From: Lophius americanus
Lineage: Eukaryota; Chordata; Actinopteri; Lophiiformes; Lophiidae
Assembly (NCBI GenBank): GCA_037951165.1
Contig: JBBDHG010000160.1
Coordinates: 1,546,001-1,610,000, forward strand
Length of the DNA: 64,000 nucleotides
Direction: 5' to 3'
A model generated the notes under the pieces. That model worked only from the letters and a program-made list of their open reading frames with translations, did not search any database and had not been told where the DNA came from. This document shows, one piece after another, positions 34,437 to 44,083 of the stretch (position 1 is the stretch's first letter; every line of letters begins with the position of its first letter). The translations under genes were made by a program, and so were the position numbers.

Positions 34437-34694
34437 ATGGGGCTACTTTTGAGGAGTCGTGTAGCTGAGACGCACCTTAAAACCGCGATTCCACTTCAGC
34501 GACTGCAGGCTTTTGCCACTGATTTGTCCCGTGTTAACCACAAACTCAGGACTTATGACACTGAGGAAGGGCCACAGCAGGACTCAGCAGACGGCCTCCC
34601 TCTCGGGGAGCTCCAAGAGGTCATAAGGGCATCGTTCCAAAACTTTGGCAAGGGTGTTCTCCCATCTGTTGAGGAACTAAGTGCCGTCCAATGA
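34437..34694 (+). CDS. Hypothetical small open frame, 85 codons
   Basis: I do not recognise this frame. It starts at ACCATGG, a strong Kozak context, and ends TGA. The translation is soluble and well mixed: the N-terminus is basic (MGLLLRSRVAETHLK), the middle is helix-prone (IPLQRLQAFATDLSRVNHKL), and the C-terminus is acidic and amphipathic (LPLGELQEVIRASFQNFGKG). It has no signal peptide or membrane segment. It looks more protein-like than other frames of its size here, and GC at third positions is slightly raised. No acceptor site precedes it. It could be a retroelement remnant, a retained exon or chance. Confidence 0.2.
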   Translation: MGLLLRSRVAETHLKTAIPLQRLQAFATDLSRVNHKLRTYDTEEGPQQDSADGLPLGELQEVIRASFQNFGKGVLPSVEELSAVQ

Positions 34695-34699
34695 CAGGC

Positions 34700-35159
34700 C
34701 TTTCAGTTGACTGGGGCAACACGGCGGCTGGTAGGTAGAGGCAGGCAGAGAGCTTCGTGCCAACAGCTGCATCCCTGCAGGGAGGGATGTTTGGAGTTTC
34801 CATATATCCATAATTTGTCCTATTTGGCTTTTTTAAGTTGTGCTCTCAGGACAGCGGATTTGCATATATATGTGTGATGCCCCATGCTTTGGCAGCTGTT
34901 TAAGCAGCACACTCTGTATTAAGATCAGACCAGATTGAAGGCAGGACCAGAGGACTGGAAATCAGCTAGGGAGTCACGCAAAGGCCACGGTCACGCAAGA
35001 CGCTCACAGACAAAACTCTCCGAATGATCTTTAAATCATGCAAAGTGTTTCCACAGTATCATCTTAACGATGCAAGTATGTCGGTCTATTATAATGGTCA
35101 ATGTATTTTATTACGCTTGATTCGATTTATTAATTTGTATCACGTCAAACTCACTTTGG
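34700..35159. other. Non-coding stretch, no gene recognised
   Basis: Unique sequence leading into the tandem array. Nothing was identified. Confidence 0.4.
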
Positions 35160-35792
35160 GTTGATTCAGTTTAGTTACTTGGATTAGGTCAAAATTAATT
35201 GGTTACTTTTGAATCAATTTAGTTACTTGGATTAGGTTTAAATCAATTAGCCAGGGTTCATTCGGTGTAGCTACTTGGATTAGGGATAATTACTTAGTTA
35301 GGGTTGATTCAATCTATTTACTTGGATTAAGCCAAAATTAATTAGTTACTTTGGATTCAATTTAGTAACTTGGATAAGGTCTAACTTAAATTGTTTGAGT
35401 TGATTCAGCATAACTACCTGGACTAGGTTTAATTATTTAGTTAGGGTTGATTCAATTAAATGACTTGGTTAAGTTTTAACTTAATTAGTTAGGGGTTAAA
35501 TCAATTTAGCTGCTTGGATTAGTTTTAATTTAAATTATTGTGGCTAAATCAATTTAGCTGCTTGGATTAGGTTTGAATTTAAATTATTGTGGTTAAATCA
35601 ATTTAGCTGCTTGGATTAAGTTTAATTTAATTAGTTGGGGTTAAATCAATTTAGCTGCTTGGATTAGGTTTGAATTTAAATTATTGTGGTTAAATCAATT
35701 TAGCTGCTTGGATTAGGTTTAATTTAATTAGTTGGGGTTAAATCAATTTAGCTGCTTGGATTAGGTTAATTATACTTAGTTTGGGTTGATTC
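35160..35792. repeat. 48-bp tandem repeat array, about 13 units
   Basis: The unit is close to TTAAATCAATTTAGCTGCTT followed by GGATTAGGTTTAATTTAATT and AGTTGGGG, 46-49 bp long. The first six to seven units are diverged (GTTGATTC-AATTTAGTTACTTGG forms). The later units are nearly identical and alternate between two endings, ATTATTGTGG and TTAGTTGGGG, giving a 97-bp dimer. Very AT-rich and non-coding. Confidence 0.95.
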
Positions 35793-36894
35793 TAGCCTAC
35801 TAAAAGGAGTTTATCTAACCAAAAATGAATGAACTTACTGGCCTAACAAGAATAGCGTACGGCCAAGGAAAACAAAAAGAAACAAAACATGGAAAGTGGA
35901 AATCCTTTTTTTTTTTTTGCAGGATTAAAATGAATTCCTTCAAAAAGCACCTGCTGAGTGTGAACATCATGAGCAGTAAGACACATTTAAGTTCCAACAC
36001 GGCCTGCGTCGCGAATGATAAATGCGGATGAAGGTTTTCACACAAGCTGCGACATGCTTCAATCCTCCGGGCATAGAGGAGCCTGTTCCCATTTAGTTTC
36101 TGCACAAAATGACTCGTGATATTTAAATATGCGGGGAGGATATGCAGTCGCTAAAAGAGATATGCACTTTTGTGCACTGGTGCATGTCCCACTGACTTGT
36201 TCTGACAAATCTCAACCTTCTCCGGGCTGAAGTCTCTCCGCAGCCAGAAAGCAACAATTCACGCGGCCGCCAGCATTAAAGATGCCCGTACAACCGATTA
36301 ACCTCGTTTTACGCCGGCTTGAATCAGATAGTATTTCTGTCAGAGGAGCGAGCCGAGACCGGGGGGATTTGGATCTGGGTTTTCTTTACTGCACTTGTCT
36401 ATTCTGATTTTGTTCCATTCAAAGACAAACACATACAGGAACACAAAACTCATCTGTGCGCGGTTTTCTCCCTCGTTGTTATGGATACCTGGTGTAGGAG
36501 AGAGTCTTTTAACTCTAACACAGGCCTTGCGTTCTGAAATTCATGACTGAAAAGACACAAAACGACAGATTTTTTTAGTATATTCAGAGGTACAATTTCA
36601 GAATAGCAGCCATTACAGACAACTCACCTTTTTTCTTTTCTTTTTTTTATCTTTTCCCTTCTTTTCAAATTCTTGTCTCTTCACTACTGAATTTATTTTG
36701 ATACAGTAGAATATGGGATGGAATTGGGAATAAAATCCTATTTTATTTGAGAAATAATAAAACTGTTCATCTGATAATGTTATTTTGACTTTAATTTCGA
36801 ACACACATTTGATTATAGTATGAAAATGTAATTTTATCTTATTTGGCTCCACAATTGGTGATTTTCTCGTATCACACTTAATTATTAATGTTTT
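35793..36894. other. Non-coding stretch, no gene recognised
   Basis: 36120-36330 is unique and less AT-rich. The remainder is AT-rich with homopolymers. No gene features. Confidence 0.4.
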
Positions 36895-37262
36895 TATATG
36901 TGTCATGTATATCATATATATAATACACGTATACATCATATGTATCATATATGAATATATACATTTAAATATATCATAAATAGATATATATACATATGCA
37001 TGTATATATAAATCAGATATATACCATATATATCACACATATGTTAAATTATATTTGTATATATGTTTTATTTATATATATATATAAATATATATCTCAC
37101 ATATATACCTATATAATATATATATCATATACATCATTTACATGATACATCATATATATCATATATGCATATATATACACATATAATAATAATAATATAT
37201 ATCATTTATAGATATATACATGTATATATATCATATATATATATACATATATATACATCATA
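36895..37262. repeat. AT-rich low-complexity block (ATATC/TATA/CATA variants)
   Basis: Nearly 370 bases of TATA interspersed with recurrent ATATATCATATATATA, CATATG and TACATC words. Frames through it translate to Ile/Tyr/His repeats and are not genes. Confidence 0.9.
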
Positions 37263-38084
37263 TCCATATTTTCCTGTTCCAGATCCCGGGTTCATACCTT
37301 CACTTCTCGTATACCATTATATTTTTCTCCCACCTGTACGATATAAAATGATGGCCCTTTGTTACAGAACAGTCGCTCCAGGTGAATCTCGTCTTTCTCA
37401 ATATGAGCCTTTGATTATCTGCGAGCCCTGATCCAACTTTAATCAGTAGGTGTTACTCGAATCATGCCTTGGATTACCTCGGATAGATTAAAGCCTCCAA
37501 TTAGTTTCCCGCTGGATTACACTCCCAATTAAAAGATTACGGAGCAAAGATATTTCAGGGTTCAACAATTATGAGCTCATTCATATTGTTCTATGTGGTA
37601 GTGGTTATCCAAAAAAAACCCAAACAATAGCATCTTCTTTGACTTTTAAATGTGTGGTCAACTGCAAAACATGGTGGAGGCTTTACCAACATCCTCTTGA
37701 GTTCTGTTCATAGGACGGCACTGATGTGGGCCTGATTGGTTCTGCACATGTGCAGCTCTGAAGTCCACTCACCCATGGACTCTTCAGCCTCAGGAAAAAT
37801 CAGGAAATAGTCATTGCTGAGTCTTCCTCTTCTATCCATGGTTAGGATCTAGTATGTTGATTCTGACACGTTTGATTAAAAGCCTTGCATCGGACCCGAC
37901 CTCCAATCCGACACATCAGGATCTGACCCACGCAGGATTGTGGGTCTGTACTGATCCACAAAAGGATTTCCCTGAAAAAGTTGAGGATAATATATATGAA
38001 ATCGTCATTGCCTATCAGCTAATTTATGGATCAATTTCAAATTTTATACACCCTCAGAACTTCCTGCGAGGAAGAATTTGATTG
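37263..38084. other. Non-coding stretch, no gene recognised
   Basis: 37430-37620 is unique with paired GGATTAC-type motifs (TTGGATTACCTCGG, GCTGGATTACACTCC, AAAGATTACGG), bicoid/OTX-like cores in quick succession. The rest has no identified content. Confidence 0.35.
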
Positions 38085-38206
38085 ATTTTGGGGAAAACCA
38101 ATCAAATTGGCATATTTTTAGCGCTAGGGAAAGCTTTATTTCCAAACGTTTTCCCGCCAAAATTTCTTTGAATTGTACGAACTGTCTAATTCGACTCAAA
38201 TATATA

Positions 38207-38247
<41 letters not shown>

Positions 38248-38350
38248 GGTTCTTTTTAAGAGTAAAAAAACTAGAAAGTGAAGCAGAGGAGACCAATAAG
38301 TAGATCCCTCTAACTTCTTCACATCGCTTTGAAATAAACAGCTACTTTTT
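38085..38350 (+). repeat. CTAGGGGGAG/AACGGTTG family, diverged copy
   Basis: GCGCTAGGGAAAGCTTTATT then TTCCAAACGTTTTCCCGCC and AAAATTTCTTTG resemble the unit at about 17652 (TATTTCCAAAAGTTTTCCCG, CCATAATTTCTTAACC). A (TA)n tract interrupts it. Confidence 0.55.
38200..38243. repeat. (TA)n microsatellite
   Basis: About 44 bases of alternating T/A with one extra T. Confidence 0.95.
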
Positions 38351-38969
38351 TGGAGATCAAAGGGATGATTGACAGCTCATGATGTACCGAACATTCTCAT
38401 TCTTGACCTCGTAGCTAGGCGACCACACCCCGATGCAAAAAGCTGAAAAGCCGATTTTTTTTTTTCTTTCCTGCGTTTGTGTGATTTTACCTTCACCCTG
38501 TTCCTTCTCAAAATAATAATGAATTTCAAATCATTTCTTTGAAATTATATTCATCCCCTTTTGGCCATGAAAAAAATACATGCCTTGAGTTTCAATTGAA
38601 CTATTTGTATTTTTATAAAAACACACCTGTTTATAGAAACAAAAAGTTTTACTGTGCAACCCTACTAAAATATCAGAAGGGTTAATCACTAATAATTGAT
38701 AGTTGTGGATGTTTGTCAGTTTTGTCGTAGTAAAGTCAGCTCTTAAGACTGTGTAAGACTAAAAATGTTCTTCTTTCTCCGGCTTTATCTCCGTCTTCTG
38801 CCATGGATTGTAAATGGAGTGCTTTTACTTTCTTATAGAAAACTATTTTTCCGAAAAACAAGCACTTCCTGTTGCCCAATTGTTAAAAATATTTTCGCGC
38901 CGTTTTACCTTCCAGTGCTTTGTTTTTTTGAATGCTGTAAAACTTGACATTTGGGTCCTCATCTCATGA
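38351..38969. other. Non-coding stretch, no gene recognised
   Basis: AT-rich, no gene. It would lie just upstream of the candidate recursive splice site. Confidence 0.4.
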
Positions 38970-39010
38970 TTTACATCTTGTCTCTCCTTCTCTTTCTCTT
39001 CTAGGTAAGT
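38970..39010 (+). promoter_or_regulatory. Candidate recursive splice site (abutted 3' and 5' splice sites)
   Basis: The sequence TCTCTCCTTCTCTTTCTCTT (38981-39000) followed by CTAG is an almost pure pyrimidine tract with acceptor AG at 39003-39004. The very next base begins GTAAGT (39005-39010), a consensus donor. A branch-point-like TTTAC has its A at 38973, 31 nt before the AG. This is the known arrangement of recursive splice ('ratchet') points in very long introns of vertebrate neuronal genes and Drosophila genes. A donor-like GAG|GTGATT at 39103 could close a cryptic recursive-splicing exon of about 98 nt. If real, the window lies in a long intron transcribed on the + strand. Confidence 0.55.
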
Positions 39011-41680
39011 GATCCCGGGTTTTCCTCATCCTCCATCCTGAAACAAGCACCTTTCGCCCCACCTGTCACTTACTGCCCCCTCAGGAGATAGCGGGTGCCG
39101 AGGTGATTCACTGGTACCGCTGCTGTTTAAAAATATTCCTCCTCCTCCTACTCCCTCTGCTCCAATTCCCTCCGACTGTCAGAGGAAATGAAGCCGGCTC
39201 CTGTTCACCATTAAAGAAGAGCAGAAAGGCCACTCTGTAAACTCGTATCATTTTAATGTCCCCTAACTCCTTCCAGGCCCGGCATATGTGTTCAGGTTGG
39301 TTTAAAAAGTGACGAGGAGGTTCCGAATGATGCGAAGGCTACGGGAGAAAAGTTTTTGTTTGCCTTTGGATGTGGCGGACAGCAGTGAAAGGACACACCG
39401 TCGCTGTTTAGAGGGGGCCGATTTGTTATCTTTGCTGTCTTTTTAAGCTACTGGGAACTGATAGGTAGGTTGCGGATTTGTCCTTGCCTTTCATCGATGC
39501 ACGGAGAACCAATTAATCGTTGTTCTTTATCTAGACCTTTATTAATTTGGGTCGTTGATGAAGTTGACCTTGGGCTTTTCTTTTGTGTGTGTGTGTGTGT
39601 GTGGTTTTTTCTCGCAATGTACCGCTCCAGGTCCGGTACTCATTAAGAACAGGGAGAAATCGTGGCAGCAGAGCGGCCGATTGTTCGGTGTTTGGTCCAG
39701 GAGTTTTTCACAACTCCGGGGAGAGAATCTCAACCTTGACGAAGGACGATAAATAATTATCATCACATTGTCTCCGCTACAGTTTTTCTTCCCGTGATTA
39801 TCCCTCTCCCCTCGCCGATATTGGCCCGAAGTGCCTTTTATCTTCACCTTCCAGGCGCGCCAGATTAATCCAGCCAAAAGTGTTTTAGCTAAGTCAATGC
39901 ACGGAATGGAGAGAAAGAGGGAACCCAGTGGTTGTTGAATGTCTCCTGAATTCCAAATGAGTTTGGCTCTTCCTTGGAAAAAAAGAACAGCGCTTCTGCA
40001 AAAGATCAATCACTTTAGCGAGCATTGTTTGGGTTTAACTTTTTGAGGACCTTCTTGGCTTCAGGGATGACGAATGTTTCAGCAATGCGCCCGTGGACCC
40101 GACATCCAACTGATGCAATGAGGGTGCAATTGTTTTTTTTTTTCCCGCTTTTGAACACTGGTTTCTGAGATTGCCAGACTTGTTGTACTGTTTCTGCTGG
40201 AGTGACTTTGCGGTGAAGCCATTCTTCTTCTTTTTTTAAACCGCTGGATTGTGTGCTGTGTGTGCGGCAGCCAAATTAACAAAGGCCTGCGTTTGGGTGC
40301 GTGCGCCACATCATTGGCAGCTGCCCTTTAGCTTCTCCGTTTTGTCAATAATGACCGTCCACGTCAGAGGCCATTCATGTCCCTGTGTGTGGCATCTCAT
40401 TACACAGAATGGATGCATTTTTTTTTTTTTTTGCAAGAAAAAAAAAAAAACAGTCTCCTTCAATCAATTCATCTTCGAATTCCTCTGCAAGTTCTCAGCG
40501 GGAGTGAATGGGGCTTTGTTCACGGCCACACAGATGACCTCTCAGTTTTGTACTCGCATTTTGTCCTCAGGACGCGGGCTCAATGGGTTGCTGTGTTCAC
40601 TCTTACCGAGACAGCATGGCCCCTAAAGGCCCTCAGGACTCCCTGATGATGAGTGGCTGAGACATCTGCCATGGAAGTACAGATGGTAGCCTTGGGTCCA
40701 CTGTACCCTGTCCTGGCTGAAAAATATGATTTCAACCTAAGTAAGCCGTATTGACCGAGACGTCTCCTGCAGTAGTCCTCAGGTTGTTAGTGCTGGCAGT
40801 GGGTGGTGGATTGATTACTTTACAGTATTCCTACAAGACAGCGGCAGTGACCTATAAACCTGCCATCAACCGGAGTTATGCTGTTTACGTGGAGACGCGG
40901 CTTCCTGGATGTGTCCGCGCACAGGCAGCCATCGCGTAATCATGGAGTATGCCGCCTGTGATGACCATCGTTTTCAAAAATGTCTGAATTCCTCATTTTA
41001 TATTCCTGGAATGATGTTCAAAGGGAGTATTATCCTTTTATGTGCTATTGGATTTTCATTGTTGGAACATCACCGACAAGCATTTCCCTTTTTCTCTACG
41101 TTTCATTCACTCATTGTGTTTGTGAGTCGTCACCTCAACGTTCTTCTTGCTGTTTTGTTTTTTTTAGCCGAGGCCAAACAGTTACACAAATATTACTGCC
41201 TTTTAAATTGTAAACGACAGCTTTTGCGTATATCTTCGCTACCCACTGTAATTAGTTAGTTTCATCACAACTGTGAGTTCAACGGCTTGCATTAACTAGC
41301 ATTCAACGAAACTGAAAAACATAAATTGAGGATGGTTCGCAGTTGGAGTTTGTTTCGTCCGTCTCGACTTCACGAATTGGACATGTACACTTGTCCTACA
41401 CTTGCAAACAAGGCACTTTTATTGAGTGAACATTGTTATCTTTTACACGTAGATCTCGCTCGTCGACTAATGCCATTCTAGGCCCTTAAAACTTTGTCAC
41501 TTGTCAAAAATCATAGCGTCAAATCAGAAGCAACTACGTTTGCATTCACGCTTATATCGGTACGATCACTTTAAAAATAAAAATGCGTTCAGTTCATGTT
41601 ATTCGTGAGATTCTGGGTGTGAAAGTGGAAAATTATATATACATTTGTTATTGACCTTCTTCTTTGCTTTTATTATTTTG
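39011..41680. other. Mostly unique non-coding DNA downstream of the candidate recursive splice site
   Basis: 39011-39320 is GC-moderate and unique and includes the possible recursive-splicing exon. The 155-codon - strand frame (39542-40009) starts at ATG but reads through a (GT)n tract and has no recognisable domain, so I treat it as chance. T and A homopolymers lie near 40418-40450. No gene was recognised. Confidence 0.4.
39584..39603. repeat. (GT)n microsatellite
   Basis: About ten GT units. Confidence 0.95.
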
Positions 41681-42262
41681 TAAAATATTAGAGGTGCACC
41701 GATCACCAACTTTTATAGTTAAGTCTGACCGGCCGATACCGATTATTTTTCTGTAAAGTTTTAAAACCATAATGAGTAGTGTATTTTAAGTGCTCTTATT
41801 TTGAAGGATCACAGTGGACGTAAAGTTGGTCGGCATTGTGTATGTATTCCAACCTTGTGACATTAATGGACACTCCATCCTCCTAGCCGTTTTCTTAAAT
41901 AGATTGTATGACACTTTCGAATTGAAAATAAAACTTTGTAAGCCTCGTTCAGTCCATTATGTTGTATGTTGGCTTTGTTGAGGGACTTCAGGGCTCGTGG
42001 CCGACTCTGAGCTGGCTTTAGCCGTTCTGCTAACGTTAGCTTCTTGAAACTTGCTATGTCCATCTGGTTGATTCAATTGAAGTCGCTGATTTAGTTTGTT
42101 GAGCCGAATGTTTTCTGGGTTGTTCCTCAACACCGGCAAATTGTGAGTTTTGTGTTTTCTGCTTTACTTGCAAGATATTTGTAGACACGTTAGCTCGTGA
42201 TCGCCGATTCCCTCATACTAATCCTCCCGGCGCCAATCGATCGGTGCACCTCTATAAAATAT
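41681..42262. mobile_element. hAT-type miniature element with intact ends and target duplication
   Basis: The terminal inverted repeats are perfect over 16 bp: TAGAGGTGCACCGATC at 41689-41704, and its exact complement GATCGGTGCACCTCTA at 42239-42254. They are flanked by an identical 8-bp direct repeat TAAAATAT (41681-41688 and 42255-42262). The 8-bp duplication and the TAG-type ends place it in the hAT superfamily. At 566 bp with no transposase frame it is non-autonomous. The short frames inside show no hAT dimerisation motif. A diverged partial copy lies at 49445-49572. Confidence 0.95.
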
Positions 42263-42447
42263 AGATATCAGAAATGTTTTTGTGTCTGGCGAGGAATATT
42301 TGTTAAAATATCAATTATAAATTTTTTTTAAGAATTTTCCTTATGGTCCTAAAATTCACAAATAAATAATTATTTCAAATCTGAATTTCTTTTTTGATAC
42401 AGAATTAACTGAGAATAAATCCATACACAGATGGCGTACACAAATGT
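42263..42447. other. AT-rich spacer
   Basis: Short AT-rich stretch between the hAT element and the GC-rich block. I see no AATAAA on the - strand that would end the candidate exon. Confidence 0.4.
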
Positions 42448-42703
42448 TTAGAATGTCCCCTGGATGCACTTCTTCAGAACAATTGCAGAGACAGAGACCC
42501 TCTGAGGCGCCCGGCTGTCCTCTGTTCTCCTGGTGTGGAAGGTGAGCATGTGCCAGGCTTTCAAAAGCTGTGTGTCCAACCTTCCTCTGTACTTCGTCTG
42601 GCTGGCGTCCCCCACCTCCACTGCTGCTTGGTGTTTGGACGGGCCAGCGGGTCCAGCACGGAGGAGGGAAGGTGGGCCGTCTGTGCCCGGCCCGGCCACC
42701 TGG
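42448..42703 (-). CDS. Candidate 3'-terminal coding exon, unknown protein
   Basis: The block is GC- and CpG-rich in an AT-rich neighbourhood. On the - strand a pyrimidine-rich run (CCCCCTTCCCCTCTGGGCAG) ends in an acceptor-like AG at 42705-42704. The following frame stays open to the TAA at 42448-42450. The frame encodes VEVGDASQTKYRGRLDTQLL, then KAWHMLTFHTRRTEDSRAPQ, then VSVSAIVLKKCIQGTF. By hand count roughly three quarters of its third codon positions in the last 58 codons are G or C, against about half in the neighbouring - strand frame, as expected for a real fish exon. It has no ATG and I recognise no family. Frames on both strands are also open, as GC-richness predicts, so chance is possible. 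Confidence 0.3.
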
Positions 42704-44046
42704 CTGCCCAGAGGGGAAGGGGGCGAGGAGGGCAGCGGCGCAGAGGAAGCGGGTCAGCGGGAAAAATACATTTCCCCTCCTCTTTCTCACTCTAGTTTTT
42801 GTCTCAGGCCTTCTGTTCTCTCATCCGCTCTTTTCTTCCTCCCTTCTTTTCGCGTTCACATTTTATCCCTGTCGCCTCCATCCTGGTTTTTCCACTCGCT
42901 GGGTTTTAATTCTCGGGTTTTTACCTCTTTTCCGGTCGATAAACAGATTTAATAGAGGGAAGTTAGGACTTCTGTGCCTTCACCGGAAATCTACAACAAA
43001 GTTGTTTTTGTTTTAGAAAAGTTCTATTTCATATCATGTAGGAAACATTCTGTATGACTATACAGTAACTGTTGGACTATCAATACTTCCTCATATATGT
43101 GGGACCTCCAAAATAAGTAAACATTCTTGCAAATATTCTCCACAGAAGAGATCAAGTCAGTTGTACAAGAGTTACATATCAGACATTTCTTTTCTGGGCT
43201 TCTCCTTCCTTACCCGTTTGTTCTCCGCCATCCTTCTGCCACTTCCTGTCAGCGCTCCGTGGTGGGCGCCATTCCCACTGCCAGATTAGGTGTCACCTAT
43301 GGTTCAACCATAGAGATTTGACCCAATTATATTAGAAGTGACTATATCTTTTATTCTTTTGCTTCCACTGCTGTTTTTTTTTTCCAACAAAAAAAATGTT
43401 GTTGATACACTAAATATATTTATATAGTTTATTTTTTCATTATTGCATCAGGAGAAAACCCCACCATAAGAGAGATTCTTGACACCATTACATCATTGCA
43501 TTAGTGAACATACTTAATAACAAGTATCAGTCTTCTTTACCATAACAAGCCGGTTATCAGCTATCGTGTATTTTGGCTTGTTTGCATGTCTGACAGCAAT
43601 TTTACACCACCTCTGTGTGAGTCCCCCTTATTACCGTGGAGTGAATATCTGCAATCCTCTGGTGACCACTTAACATGCATGTCATTATTTGAATCCACTT
43701 ACCATTCAGGAGTCCTGCTCCTTAATTATTTTTAAGCTCTTCCGGAGGAGCTGACACACGGTCCAGAGGTCAAACTGTGAGGCCAGGTGAAGCTAAACTC
43801 CCCATATTGCCGTCTCCTCTGCCTCCTCCTTCCACCTCCTCTCCCCTCGGGCTGATAATAGAGATTTGGGGCACCCCTGCTGCTTGAACCACCTGTGATA
43901 TTATCTCTGAGCTCTCCTAGGCGAGGTGGGACTCTTAGCCCTCGCTATGGGACAAAGGAATTAGAATTAACTTTCCGGCTAAGTGGATCGGATGTCTGGA
44001 TATGACGGATGAGCAGAAGGCATTAAATTGAAATTGTTTCTTTTCG

Positions 44047-44048
<2 letters not shown>
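42704..44048. other. Non-coding stretch; candidate element near 43590-43960
   Basis: 42770-42900 is C/T-rich. 43590-43960 is unique, with CTTGTTTGCATGTCTG, TTAACATGCATGTCATTA and TCCTTAATTATTT motifs. An 8-bp palindrome CTATGGTT/AACCATAG lies near 43300. No gene was recognised. Confidence 0.4.

Positions 44049-44081
<33 letters not shown>
44049..44081. repeat. (GT)n microsatellite
   Basis: About 16 GT units. The frames across it are artefacts. Confidence 0.95.

Positions 44082-44083
<2 letters not shown>

Noticed and set aside
39542..40009. 155-codon - strand open frame
   Set aside because: It ends in the translated (GT)n tract (His-Thr repeats) and has no domain or splice context.
42533..43016. 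+ strand open frames of 139 and 148 codons over the GC-rich block
   Set aside because: They have the low stop frequency expected in GC-rich DNA. Their codon use is less exon-like than the - strand frame, and the translations become Ser/Phe/Leu low complexity in the C/T-rich part.
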